A DNA stretch of 42,124 nucleotides from assembly GCF_014237455.1 (NCBI RefSeq), contig NZ_JABZFL010000025.1, positions 1 to 42,124 of the forward strand, in the 5' to 3' direction. The notes below the pieces were generated by a model, which was not told the DNA's origin, did not search any database, and saw only the letters and a list, made by a program, of their open reading frames with translations. Origin of the DNA: Desulfobacula sp. Its GTDB lineage: Bacteria; Desulfobacterota; Desulfobacteria; Desulfobacterales; Desulfobacteraceae. Below, piece after piece: positions 1 through 7,706 of the stretch (position 1 is its first letter; every line of letters starts with the position of its first letter). The position numbers and the translations under genes are program-made.

Positions 1-144
1 GTTCAGCATTTTGCCGGCATGAAGACGTCTAAGGTTATTGTGGCCATTAATGAAGACAAGGATGCCCCTATTTTTTCCAAGTGTGATTATGGCATTGTGG
101 GAGATATTTTTGATGTTGTTCCGGTGCTGACTGAAAAACTTTAA
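1..144 (+). CDS. etfA: Electron transfer flavoprotein alpha subunit, C-terminal fragment
   Basis: This is the 3' end of a gene cut by the window edge; 47 codons are readable before TAA. The residues include [15 protein letters not shown], then a YGIVGD segment and a terminal LTEKL. These match the FAD-binding C-terminal domain of EtfA, where the conserved I-N-x-D-x-x-A-P-I-F stretch contacts the cofactor. EtfAB carries electrons from flavoprotein dehydrogenases to the quinone pool or other acceptors. Its nearness to a methyl-oxidising and choline-oxidising cluster may be meaningful, but the rest of the operon is outside the window. Identification is firm; the physiological partner is unknown. 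Confidence 0.9.
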   Translation, partial: VQHFAGMKTSKVIVAINEDKDAPIFSKCDYGIVGDIFDVVPVLTEKL

Positions 145-159
145 TAATGTGAAATCTTA

Positions 160-1071
160 ATGACGCTGCAGATGAATGAACGGCTCGGACGAATAAACGG
201 ATCAGCTGCCGGCGCTGCTTTGGTTGTCGCAGCTGCGGCTTTCTGGGGTATGTCCGGCATCTTTGTGACCATTATTCTGGAAAACTCGAACGGTACTTCA
301 GTCTCCCTGGCTTTCTGGCGGGACACGGCAGCATTTGCCACCCTGTTTTTGTTCACCCTTTTGACCCGTCCGCAGAATCTGAAAATAGAGAGAAAGGATT
401 TGCCCTGGCTTGTGGGCATGGGATTTTTTCTGGGCGGATTCCACATTTTTTACAATGAAAGTGTTGTGCTCAACGGTGCTGCCGTTACCACAGTGATGCA
501 GGCAGCCATGCCTGCTGTGGTGACAGTGGCGGCTTTTTACCTTTGGAAAGAAGAATTAACCCGGGAAAAGATCGGGTCCATGATGATTATTTTCATGGGG
601 ACTGCCATGGCCTCGGGCATAAATATTTTTTCTTTGGAACAGACAAATACGGCCGGACTGATGGCGGGGTTTACCGTGCCGTTTTTCTATGCCGGCTGGA
701 GTCTTTGCGGTAAAAACATGGTGTCAAAATACGGAGCAACTGCCTGTCTTTCCATTGCCTTTGGCGTTGCATCCATTATGCTGCTGCCCCTCCAGCCCTT
801 TACAAACCAGCCGTTTCCATTGAATTCGACAATGGCCTTTGCATTTTGTGGATTGATCGCCATCTCCACCTTTGGCGCTTTTACCCTGTATCTTCTGGGA
901 ATGAAATATATCCAGGCCGGGATTGCCAGTATCCTTGTCATGTCCGAGATTCTTTTTGCAGGGGTCTATGCCTGGTTTCTTCTGGGAGAACGGCTCACGC
1001 CTGTTCAACTGGTGGGAACCCTTCTTGTGATCGCAGGTGTTGTCTGGCTTTCATACCGCCAGAGCAAATAG
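160..1071 (+). CDS. EamA/DMT-family membrane transporter
   Basis: A 303-residue, very hydrophobic protein with about ten membrane segments in two five-helix halves, the usual size and layout of drug/metabolite transporters of the EamA family. The end of each half carries the typical pattern: first a WKEE(L) segment near residue 130, then LGERLTPVQLVGTLLVIAGVV near the C-terminus. It probably exports an amino acid or small metabolite across the inner membrane; the substrate cannot be read from the sequence. It starts 15 bases after etfA and could be co-transcribed with it. The first ATG has a poor ribosome site and a second Met lies four codons on, so the start is uncertain by a few residues. 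Confidence 0.85.
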   Translation: MTLQMNERLGRINGSAAGAALVVAAAAFWGMSGIFVTIILENSNGTSVSLAFWRDTAAFATLFLFTLLTRPQNLKIERKDLPWLVGMGFFLGGFHIFYNESVVLNGAAVTTVMQAAMPAVVTVAAFYLWKEELTREKIGSMMIIFMGTAMASGINIFSLEQTNTAGLMAGFTVPFFYAGWSLCGKNMVSKYGATACLSIAFGVASIMLLPLQPFTNQPFPLNSTMAFAFCGLIAISTFGAFTLYLLGMKYIQAGIASILVMSEILFAGVYAWFLLGERLTPVQLVGTLLVIAGVVWLSYRQSK

Positions 1072-1100
1072 CAGAAAGGCTGAATTCTTAGTAAAGTTGT

Positions 1101-1143
1101 AGCCCTACTCTTTGGATTCCATAGGGCTTTGGATTGTTTTTTT
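1101..1143 (+). terminator. Probable intrinsic terminator after the EamA gene
   Basis: AGCCCTA (1101-1107) pairs with TAGGGCT (1122-1128), followed shortly by a run of seven or more T. The stem is short and the loop long, so it is a weak candidate, with the much stronger hairpin 60 bases on as backup. Confidence 0.5.
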
Positions 1144-1186
1144 AATTAAAAATTCGAATGCTTTTCGATAACCAGGGCCAGCACAT

Positions 1187-1230
1187 GTATAAAAAATCCC
1201 GCTGAGCAGAACCAGCGGGATTTTTTATAC
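1187..1230. terminator. Strong bidirectional terminator between convergent genes
   Basis: A perfect 18-bp inverted repeat: the left arm 1187-1204 (ending in ATCCCGCTG) pairs with 1213-1230 (starting CAGCGGGAT) around an 8-base loop. A-run and T-run lie at the two ends of the same stem, so it can terminate transcription in both directions. It serves the EamA gene from the left and the methyltransferase operon from the right. Confidence 0.9.
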
Positions 1231-1254
1231 AACTATCTTTAATAAGTTGGAGAG

Positions 1255-2055
1255 TTAGCTTTCAATGACCCCGGAACGAACCCCCTTAAGAAAGTTCATG
1301 CAGAAATCATCATGGGACAGGAGCATATCTGCGGTTCTGATGGTGGCCATGATTTTTTTGTCCAAGGGATCAATAATGGCGGAATCCATACCTGCATCCA
1401 TCATAAGGCTGACAAAGGTCCGGTTGATGATGTGGCGCTGGGGCAGGCCGTAGGAAATATTGGACAGGCCACCAGTGATGTGGACATCCGGGAATTCAGC
1501 TTTGATGGACCGGACTGCATCCAGAACCATGACGCCTTTGTTGGAGTCGGTGCTGATGGGCTGGACCAGGGGATCCACATAGATGGAGGCTGTGGGGATG
1601 CCGATCTTGTTGAGTTCTTCCACCAGGCCTCTGGCACGGCCCAGGATGTCATCGGAAGACGAAGGCATGCCGGCATCATCCATGCAAAGGGCAATGACCT
1701 TGCAGTCTTTTCCTTCAAGGAACGGCATCATAGCCTCAAACCGTTCTTTCTCCAGACTGATGGAGTTGATCATGGGGGTTTTCCCCACCATCTTAAACGC
1801 CATTTCCAGGACAGCTGGGTCCGGGCTGTCCAGAGTAAGGGGAACGGTGGCAATGGGCTGGATGGTGTCCAGAAGCCATTTCATATCTTCGGTTTCATGA
1901 CCGATGCGGGCTCCGGCATTGACATCAATATAGTTGGCGCCTGCTTCCTGCTGTTTTTTTATATCATCAATGATATAGTCAGCATCCCTTTCTGCCACGG
2001 CTGCCTGAACAAATTTTCTGGAGGTATTGATTCTTTCACCTATTACTTCAAACAT
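1255..2055 (-). CDS. Methyl-corrinoid:tetrahydrofolate methyltransferase (MtgA-like, pterin-binding)
   Basis: A 266-residue protein of the dihydropteroate synthase-like TIM-barrel family found in MetH pterin domains, AcsE and MtgA. Characteristic segments are the N-terminal V-I-G-E-R-I-N, the Y-I-D-V-N-A-G strand around residue 42, PLTLDSPDPAVLEMAF, N-S-I-S-L-E-K, and ITGGLSNISYGLP. In the family this enzyme takes the methyl group from a methylated corrinoid protein and gives it to tetrahydrofolate, feeding the Wood-Ljungdahl branch. It is the last gene of the operon, 29 bases after the corrinoid-protein gene, with a good AGGAG site before ATG 2055. Length fits the stand-alone MtgA form. The MtgA assignment depends on the neighbours; the fold assignment is firm. 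Confidence 0.85.
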   Translation of the reverse strand: MFEVIGERINTSRKFVQAAVAERDADYIIDDIKKQQEAGANYIDVNAGARIGHETEDMKWLLDTIQPIATVPLTLDSPDPAVLEMAFKMVGKTPMINSISLEKERFEAMMPFLEGKDCKVIALCMDDAGMPSSSDDILGRARGLVEELNKIGIPTASIYVDPLVQPISTDSNKGVMVLDAVRSIKAEFPDVHITGGLSNISYGLPQRHIINRTFVSLMMDAGMDSAIIDPLDKKIMATIRTADMLLSHDDFCMNFLKGVRSGVIES

Positions 2056-2084
2056 GGTTTTTCTCCTGTGTTTATACGTCCAGC

Positions 2085-2717
2085 TTAGCTGACAAATGAT
2101 TTGGCAAGTTTTGAAGCAGAGCCTGCATCAGCTGCAAACCCGTCTGCCCCGATTTCATCGGCAAAGGTCTGGGTGACAGGTGCACCGCCCACAAGAATTT
2201 TGACCTGGTCCCGCAGGCCGCTTTCCACAATGGCATCCACAGTTTGTTTCATCATGGGCATGGTGGTGGTCAAAAGAGCTGACAGGCAGACAATCTGTGC
2301 ATTTTTTTCTTTGATCTGGGCCACAAAATTTTCAGGCGCAATATCCACCCCGATATTGTGAACTTCCATGCCGGCGCTTCCCATCATCATGGCCACGAGA
2401 TTTTTACCGATATCATGGAGGTCGCCTTTAACCGTTCCAATGATCACGCTGGCACTGGTGGCGGATTCATCTTCTCCCAACAGGGGCTTTAGGATGGTGA
2501 CGCAGTCTCCCATGGACTTGGCTGCCATGAGGACTTCGGGGATAAACATATCACCGCTTTCCATTTTTTCGCCCACAATGTCCATACCGGCAATCAGGCC
2601 TTTGTTGAGAATATCACCGGCCGGGGTATTCTGGGCCAGGGCGTCGTTTACAAGGTCTGTCAGTTTGGCGCCGTCACAGGAAACCAGGGCATCTGTCATT
2701 GCATTAAAATCAGTCAT
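2085..2717 (-). CDS. Methyltransferase corrinoid protein (MtbC1/MtgC-like)
   Basis: A 210-residue protein with the two-part layout of methyltransferase corrinoid proteins. Residues 1-85 form a helical cap containing a MESGDMFIPEVLMAAKSM segment, and residues 90-210 form the Rossmann-type B12 domain. The base-off cobalt-binding motif D-x-H-x-x-G is present as GDLHDIGKN, with His101 the expected lower axial ligand. Later S-x-L and GG motifs (LSALLTTTM and VGGAPV) also match B12 binding. It should carry the methyl group between the MttB-type enzyme and the pterin methyltransferase. It starts 11 bases after the MttB-family gene behind an AAAGGAG site, consistent with tight translation coupling and a shared complex. 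Confidence 0.92.
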   Translation of the reverse strand: MTDFNAMTDALVSCDGAKLTDLVNDALAQNTPAGDILNKGLIAGMDIVGEKMESGDMFIPEVLMAAKSMGDCVTILKPLLGEDESATSASVIIGTVKGDLHDIGKNLVAMMMGSAGMEVHNIGVDIAPENFVAQIKEKNAQIVCLSALLTTTMPMMKQTVDAIVESGLRDQVKILVGGAPVTQTFADEIGADGFAADAGSASKLAKSFVS

Positions 2718-2728
2718 TTTTCTCTCCT

Positions 2729-4150
2729 TTAAGGGTTTTTACGTTTTTCAACATATTGGGTTAATTGTTTTTCAATTTCCGGGTCAATGTCAGGTTTTTC
2801 ATAGGAAGCCAGCCGCTGTGCTACCTTGTCTTCTGCAATCTGGTTAATGTGTTTTTTTCCATCCTTTGCCCAGGCATCCGGGTTCTTGCGGCTCATAAGA
2901 GTGGGCATGAAAAATTCGGTCCGGCACAGTTTAAAGGTCTTGGGATGGGTCAGGTACTGGCCGCCGATGCCCACCTCCTTGATCACGTCAATATCAATTG
3001 AATCATCGGTGAGGGCAAGGGGTTTGAGCATGTTCAATATCATGCCGCAGGCTTCCTCGTCAACAAGGAATTTCTCAAAACTCATGGCAATATAGGAACC
3101 CAGAATACCGCAGGAATGGAGAATGAAATTGATCCCGCTCCTGGCTGCAGTGGAAAGGGCCAGGGCAGATTCCACACCGGCCTGGGCATCGGCACACAAG
3201 GCATCGGTCAGACCACCGCCGGACCTTGAGGGGAGATTGTAGAACCGTGCCATCTGAGCCACCAGGTGAATGTTTTTAGACAGCTCGGGTGCACCAATGG
3301 AGAGAGCGCCTGTTTTCATGTCCATGGCAGAAGAGGTGGATCCATAGATTACAGGGGCTCCCGGTCTGACCAGCTGGGCCAGGGTGATACCGGCCAGGAT
3401 TTCAGCATTCTGGAGGGCCAGTACTCCGTCCAGGGTCACGGGGCCGGAGCCGCCGGCCATGATAAGGGAGGCCACCACACAGGCCTGGTTGTGACGGGCA
3501 AGTTCAATGAGTGATCCAATCATTTCATCGGCAAACTGCAAAGGGGACAAAGAGTTGATCAGAGAGACAGATACGGTCTTGTCCATAATGTTTTTCTTGC
3601 CGCCCCAGAGGATACCGGCCATTTCAATTCCGTCCAGGGCGCCCTGTCGGGATACCGGGCTTCCCATAAAGGGTTTGTCGCACAAAAGCATATTGGACAG
3701 GTTCAGGTCCAGGTGGACCGTCTCATGGGGCATATCAGCCGGTTCCACCATCATCCAGCCGTTCATGTTGATGTACGGAGATGTCTGGATCAGTTTGCAA
3801 AAATTGTCATAATCTTCCATGGTGGCCTGGCGTTGATTGCCCTGGACGTCCATGACAAAGGGAGCGCCGTATCCGGGCAGGAAGACAAAATCATCTTCCC
3901 CGATTTCCACATTTTTTTCCGGGTTCCTGGCATGGACGGTGAAACGTCTGGGTGCGGTTTTCAAAGCCTTTTGAATGTCGGATTCTTCAAAAAATACTGT
4001 GGCACCTTTCACCCTGTGTCCGTTTGCCTTGAAAATTTTGAGCGCCTCTTCTTCATTAAAGGAAACACCGGTGTTTTTTAGAAGATCCATGGCGGCATCA
4101 TGGATTTTTTCCATGTTTTGGATACTCAGTTCCTGCATTCTATCATACAT
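2729..4150 (-). CDS. Trimethylamine methyltransferase family protein without pyrrolysine; probable glycine betaine:corrinoid methyltransferase
   Basis: A 473-residue protein of the MttB superfamily (COG5598). Family segments include E-x-x-x-K-I-H-D-A-A near the N-terminus, LPGYGAPFVMD, and NLSNMLLCDKPFMGSP. The frame runs through with no internal TAG codon, so it is the non-pyrrolysine branch, whose characterised members demethylate quaternary amines such as glycine betaine (MtgB), proline betaine or carnitine rather than trimethylamine. The companion corrinoid protein, pterin methyltransferase and an upstream BCCT carrier all fit quaternary-amine use. Glycine betaine is preferred here because choline-oxidation genes lie nearby, but another betaine cannot be excluded. 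ATG 4150 follows a good GGAG site. Confidence 0.85.
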   Translation of the reverse strand: MYDRMQELSIQNMEKIHDAAMDLLKNTGVSFNEEEALKIFKANGHRVKGATVFFEESDIQKALKTAPRRFTVHARNPEKNVEIGEDDFVFLPGYGAPFVMDVQGNQRQATMEDYDNFCKLIQTSPYINMNGWMMVEPADMPHETVHLDLNLSNMLLCDKPFMGSPVSRQGALDGIEMAGILWGGKKNIMDKTVSVSLINSLSPLQFADEMIGSLIELARHNQACVVASLIMAGGSGPVTLDGVLALQNAEILAGITLAQLVRPGAPVIYGSTSSAMDMKTGALSIGAPELSKNIHLVAQMARFYNLPSRSGGGLTDALCADAQAGVESALALSTAARSGINFILHSCGILGSYIAMSFEKFLVDEEACGMILNMLKPLALTDDSIDIDVIKEVGIGGQYLTHPKTFKLCRTEFFMPTLMSRKNPDAWAKDGKKHINQIAEDKVAQRLASYEKPDIDPEIEKQLTQYVEKRKNP

Positions 4151-4165
4151 TGTTTCTTCTCCTTT

Positions 4166-4228
4166 AAGAGGGGTAGTTCCTCTTTTTTAGATAGATAATC
4201 CCTGTGGCCCCTAAATACAGGGCCACAG
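4166..4228 (-). promoter_or_regulatory. Two hairpins between the BCCT and methyltransferase genes
   Basis: The 87-base gap in the operon holds two inverted repeats. CTGTGGCCC (4202-4210) pairs perfectly with GGGCCACAG (4220-4228) just after the BCCT stop, and AAGAGG (4166-4171) pairs with CCTCTT (4179-4184) right before the ribosome site of the methyltransferase gene. On the minus strand neither is followed by a convincing U-tract, so they look more like processing, stability or translation-control elements than terminators. Confidence 0.5.
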
Positions 4229-4237
4229 ACAGATTGC

Positions 4238-5743
4238 TTATTTGTTGTTTTCTTTTTTATATTGGTTCAATCCCTTGAATGTGCCGTAAAGTACCAGCAG
4301 CAGCAGGAACATGAGGGGAAATGCCGTTGCAATGGAGGCGGTCTGGATGGCTTTGAGGCTGCCGCTTCCGGCCAGCACGGCTGCCACGGCACCCAGAGCA
4401 ATGCCCCAGAAGGCTCGCAGATTTCGTCCGGGATTTTCATGACCGGATACAAACATGGCAAGGGACAGGGCTGCGGAATTGGCAGAAGTCAAAAAGAAGG
4501 TGCCGATTAAAAAGATCAGGGCAACGGCCAGAAGCCCTGTCATTGGAAGGTTCTGGGCAATAGCGAATATAGCACTTTCCATTCCGTGTTCCTTCATGGT
4601 GGCACTGACGTCAAAATGAATTCCGGCCCCGCCTACGACTCCGTACCAGAGAAAATTCCCCAGAGTGGGGAGAATCAGGGTGGCGGCAACGGTTTCACGG
4701 ATAGTTCTTCCCTTGGAGATCCTGGCGATAAATACGGCCACAAAGGGCGCCCAGCTCATCCACCATGCCCAGTAGAACACGGTCCAGGAGCCGATCCAGT
4801 TACCTTCAAATCCCGGAGCGGTAAAAAGGCTCATGGGAATAAAATGCAGAAGATACTGGCCCATGGAATTTATGGTAAGGTTGATCAGGAAAATACTGGG
4901 GCCGAATATCAGGACAAAAAACCAGACTAGGACAAAGATCCACATGTTGATATCTCCGATGAGCTTTACCCCTTTTTGAAGTCCTGTGTAAACCGACAGG
5001 GTGAAAATGGCGGTGAGGATAGTGATGATGATATAAGTGCTGGAAGAGCCCAGCTGCATACCGTACTGGAATTTCAGTCCGGAAGAGAGCTGGAGGGCCA
5101 CAAAGCCCGTGGTGGTGGCAAGGCCGCCCAGGGTGGCAAACACGGCAAAGATGTCCAATATTTTTCCCCAGGTGCCGTGGATCTTGTCGCCGATAACATA
5201 GTAAAAAGCACTGGAAAATTTTAAAGGCAGGTTATGGGTAAAGCAGGCATGACCTATGGCAATGGTCAGCATGGCATAGATAGACCAGGCACTCAACCCC
5301 CAGTGGAAAAAGGAATAGGTCATGGCATTGGAACCTGCGGCCGGGGTGTTTGCCTCTCCGCCAAAATAGGGAGGTGGGCTCATATAATGGTAGGCCGGCT
5401 CGGCAGGGCCCCAGAATACAATGCCTGCGGCAATGGCAGAGCCAAAGAGCATGGCAAACCAGGAAAAATTGGAAAACTCGGGTTTGTCACTGGGAAGCCC
5501 CAGTTTCATGCTGCCGTATTTTTGTCCCATGAGAACAAAACAGCCAATGACCAGCATGAAGACAGTCAATAGATAGAGCCATGCCCATTTGGTGGTGGTC
5601 CAGCTGAAAACCGCATTGATGACCGCAGTCATATTTTCGGGAAAGAGAATGGACCAGAGGACAAAAAGGACGGTTACAGAGGCAGAAACCCAGAACACAA
5701 ATGGATCAAAAGGTTTTGTTGATGTTGTTGTTGTATTATTCAA
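4238..5743 (-). CDS. BCCT-family betaine/carnitine/choline transporter
   Basis: A 501-residue protein with about twelve membrane segments. The BCCT signature is very clear around residues 310-350: G-S-W-T-V-F-Y-W-A-W-W-M-S-W-A-P-F followed by F-I-A-R-I-S-K-G-R-T-I-R-E. The family imports quaternary ammonium compounds using sodium or proton gradients. Placed first in the operon, it should import the methyltransferase substrate, probably glycine betaine, possibly choline. The start is a TTG (5743) behind AGGAG at seven bases, so the annotated start is non-ATG but well supported. The cytoplasmic tails are short, so an osmosensory role is less likely than catabolic uptake. Confidence 0.92.
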   Translation of the reverse strand: MNNTTTTSTKPFDPFVFWVSASVTVLFVLWSILFPENMTAVINAVFSWTTTKWAWLYLLTVFMLVIGCFVLMGQKYGSMKLGLPSDKPEFSNFSWFAMLFGSAIAAGIVFWGPAEPAYHYMSPPPYFGGEANTPAAGSNAMTYSFFHWGLSAWSIYAMLTIAIGHACFTHNLPLKFSSAFYYVIGDKIHGTWGKILDIFAVFATLGGLATTTGFVALQLSSGLKFQYGMQLGSSSTYIIITILTAIFTLSVYTGLQKGVKLIGDINMWIFVLVWFFVLIFGPSIFLINLTINSMGQYLLHFIPMSLFTAPGFEGNWIGSWTVFYWAWWMSWAPFVAVFIARISKGRTIRETVAATLILPTLGNFLWYGVVGGAGIHFDVSATMKEHGMESAIFAIAQNLPMTGLLAVALIFLIGTFFLTSANSAALSLAMFVSGHENPGRNLRAFWGIALGAVAAVLAGSGSLKAIQTASIATAFPLMFLLLLVLYGTFKGLNQYKKENNK

Positions 5744-5830
5744 AATATAACTCCTGCAAAATTGGTTTATATTCTATTCACCTTTGCGGTACTTTGTACG
5801 GTTAGGCCAGTGGACTTTTATTCGATAAAA

Positions 5831-5846
5831 TGCAGGTTGTGTGCCA
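5831..5846 (-). promoter_or_regulatory. Sigma-54 promoter for the BCCT-methyltransferase operon
   Basis: On the minus strand the sequence reads TGGCACACAACCTGCA. The invariant GG (-24) and GC (-12) are exactly ten bases apart, and the -24 half is a full TGGCAC match; the -12 half is CTGC instead of TTGC. It lies 88 bases upstream of the BCCT start, and the gene immediately upstream encodes a sigma-54 activator. Confidence 0.8.
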
Positions 5847-5965
5847 GAGTTCTATACAGGCAGTTTTTCTGTAAATAAATAATTTAAGTGATTGATATTA
5901 TATATAAATTTTATCTGATACTATGGATAACATTTTTTTAGTTCAGTCGGATAGAAAATTTTTTG

Positions 5966-6011
5966 TCACTTGGTTCAAATGTGAATAGAAAAAAAAATTT
6001 TCACTTGAAAA
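5966..6011. promoter_or_regulatory. Candidate activator-binding (UAS) sites
   Basis: The heptamer TCACTTG occurs twice, at 5966-5972 and 6001-6007, and the second copy sits in the palindrome TTTTCACTTGAAAA (5998-6011). They lie about 120 and 155 bases upstream of the -24 element, the usual distance for enhancer sites of sigma-54 activators. The region is very AT-rich, so chance occurrence is possible. Confidence 0.35.
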
Positions 6012-6019
6012 AAAATTGA

Positions 6020-7519
6020 CTAAATGGTCGGACGGCGGATAAAATCCAGGCGGTACAATCTGTGTTTTTTGATCTTATAATGGAGTAGCTGTCTTGAAAT
6101 TCCCAGGTGTTTTGCCGCCTTTGTCACATTACCGCCAGCAGCGGAAAGGGCGGATTTGATGGCTGATTTTTCCCGGTCTTCCTGGGTCTGGGCAAGGTTG
6201 TGGGGCCGGGTCAGATCAAGGGCTTCGACCGGTTCTTCAACCCGGGGACTGTCAGGATTTCCGGGTATGGAAAAGGGAGTTTCCAGGCAGGTAAAATCAA
6301 TCTGTTCCAGGCAATCCAGACCCGGCGTGAAATGCTCTATTCCAATAGTTTCTTCCCTGCCTGCCATGTTCATGGCACCCTCTATCAGGTGTTCAAGTTC
6401 CCTTACATTTCCTGGCCATTGATAGGTGGTGAATAAGTCAAGAACTTCCTCTGAAATATAGGTTACATTGGTGCCCAGACTGTTATTGTATTTTTCAATA
6501 AAATGGCTGATCAGTTCATTCATGTTGTCCTGCCTTTCACGAAGGGGTGGCAGCTTGACCATAACCACCGCCAGTCGGTAAAACAGGTCTGTGCGCAGAC
6601 GATTTTTCCGGATGTCGGTTCGGGGATCCTGGCTCACCGAACTGATGATTTTGACATCCACTGGGGTTTCTTTGGCAGAACCCACCCTTCGGACACGTTT
6701 TTCCTGCACAACTCTTAACAGCTTTGCCTGGAGGTCTATGGGCATGGCCAGCAGTTCGTCCAGGAACAGGGTGCCGTCATGGGCAATTTCAAAAAGGCCG
6801 GGCTTGTCTATTGCACCAGTAAAGGCTCCCCGGGCAGTGCCAAAAAGAATGCCTTCCAGAAGATCATGGGGAATGGCCCCACAATTGATGCCGATAAATT
6901 TTTGTTCCCGCCGCTGGCTGTGATTGTGAATGGATTGGGCAAAGAGTTCCTTGCCTGTGCCTGTTTCCCCCTGGATCATGATGGGGGAGGATGAAGAAGC
7001 CGCTTTTCTGGCCATTCCCACCACCCGCTGGAAATTCGGGTCGTTGCCGATGAGGTCGGCAAAGGTGTATTGGGTACCGTTGCCAAGGTCTGGCCTGGAT
7101 TCAGTGATGGCTGATGAAGGAGTGGAGCGGTACAGGAGTTCATAATCCTTGACAAAGCAGATCACCCCATTGATGGTTTCTCCATTAAAAAGGGGGTAAA
7201 CACTGGTAATGGTGTTGGCAACTTTTCCTGAGCGGGTCCTGTAGAAAAACGCCTTGTTTTTAATGGCCGCATGTCGGAAAATGACTTGCATGATCATGCT
7301 GGTACGGTTGTTGAGTTCATAAATATCTGTCACCTTGAGCCCGATCACGTCCTTGGGCACTAATCCATCTATCTTGGATTGAGCAGTATTGTAAAAAAGG
7401 ATGGTCCCGTTAACGTCGGCAATAATCACCCCGTCATCCAGGTGGTTCAACACAGATAAAAAATCAATGCTTTTCATATCCAGCAGGCCGGAAAGATTAA
7501 AATTTTCAGGAAAAGGCAT
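6020..7519 (-). CDS. Sigma-54-dependent PAS-AAA-Fis transcriptional activator (RocR-like)
   Basis: With the ATG at 7519 the protein has 499 residues. A PAS domain (about residues 15-130, with LNHLDDGVIIADVNG) would sense a metabolite. It is followed by a sigma-54 AAA+ domain with Walker A GETGTGKE (184-191), the sigma-54 contact loop GAFTGA (231-236), a Walker B-like GTLFLDELL, and an RLRTDLFYRL sensor region. The C-terminus carries a Fis-type helix-turn-helix with GNVTKAAKHLGISRQLLHYK. A longer TTG-started reading from 7600 exists, but ATG 7519 has an AGGGA site at seven bases. The gene sits directly upstream of the betaine operon, whose promoter is of the matching type, so it most likely activates it in response to the substrate or a breakdown product. 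Confidence 0.9.
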   Translation of the reverse strand: MPFPENFNLSGLLDMKSIDFLSVLNHLDDGVIIADVNGTILFYNTAQSKIDGLVPKDVIGLKVTDIYELNNRTSMIMQVIFRHAAIKNKAFFYRTRSGKVANTITSVYPLFNGETINGVICFVKDYELLYRSTPSSAITESRPDLGNGTQYTFADLIGNDPNFQRVVGMARKAASSSSPIMIQGETGTGKELFAQSIHNHSQRREQKFIGINCGAIPHDLLEGILFGTARGAFTGAIDKPGLFEIAHDGTLFLDELLAMPIDLQAKLLRVVQEKRVRRVGSAKETPVDVKIISSVSQDPRTDIRKNRLRTDLFYRLAVVMVKLPPLRERQDNMNELISHFIEKYNNSLGTNVTYISEEVLDLFTTYQWPGNVRELEHLIEGAMNMAGREETIGIEHFTPGLDCLEQIDFTCLETPFSIPGNPDSPRVEEPVEALDLTRPHNLAQTQEDREKSAIKSALSAAGGNVTKAAKHLGISRQLLHYKIKKHRLYRLDFIRRPTI

Positions 7520-7535
7520 TGGTGAATCCCTTGCA
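7519..7535 (+). promoter_or_regulatory. Second candidate sigma-54 promoter, facing the QueG-like gene
   Basis: TTGG (7519-7522), eight bases, then TTGCA (7531-7535), with GG and GC ten bases apart. The -12 half is perfect; the -24 half lacks the CAC. It would start RNA about 160 bases before the Fe-S protein gene and overlaps the start codon of the divergent activator gene. If real, the activator would control both flanks. Confidence 0.45.
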
Positions 7536-7706
7536 ATATCATTGTTAAAACACCCTGTTTTCGATTTGTGATCTATACCATATCCGGAATGGAATATCAA
7601 AGCGCCTGGTTTTTTTTAAAGGGGATACAGCCATATTGTTTTTAAGTAATTTATGATAGGTTAATATTTTTTGGACTGTTTTAATAAATGATAATTAGAG
7701 GTGATT

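Noticed and set aside
1312-2088. 258-codon plus-strand open frame opposite the MtgA-like gene
   Set aside because: It is antisense to a clearly conserved methyltransferase, has low-complexity Gly/His/Asp-rich translation and no family features.
3713-4081. Open frames opposite the MttB-family gene
   Set aside because: All are shadows of a recognised 473-residue enzyme with its own ribosome site.
2729-4150. Pyrrolysine-containing trimethylamine methyltransferase
   Set aside because: No in-frame TAG interrupts the gene, and no pyl genes are seen.
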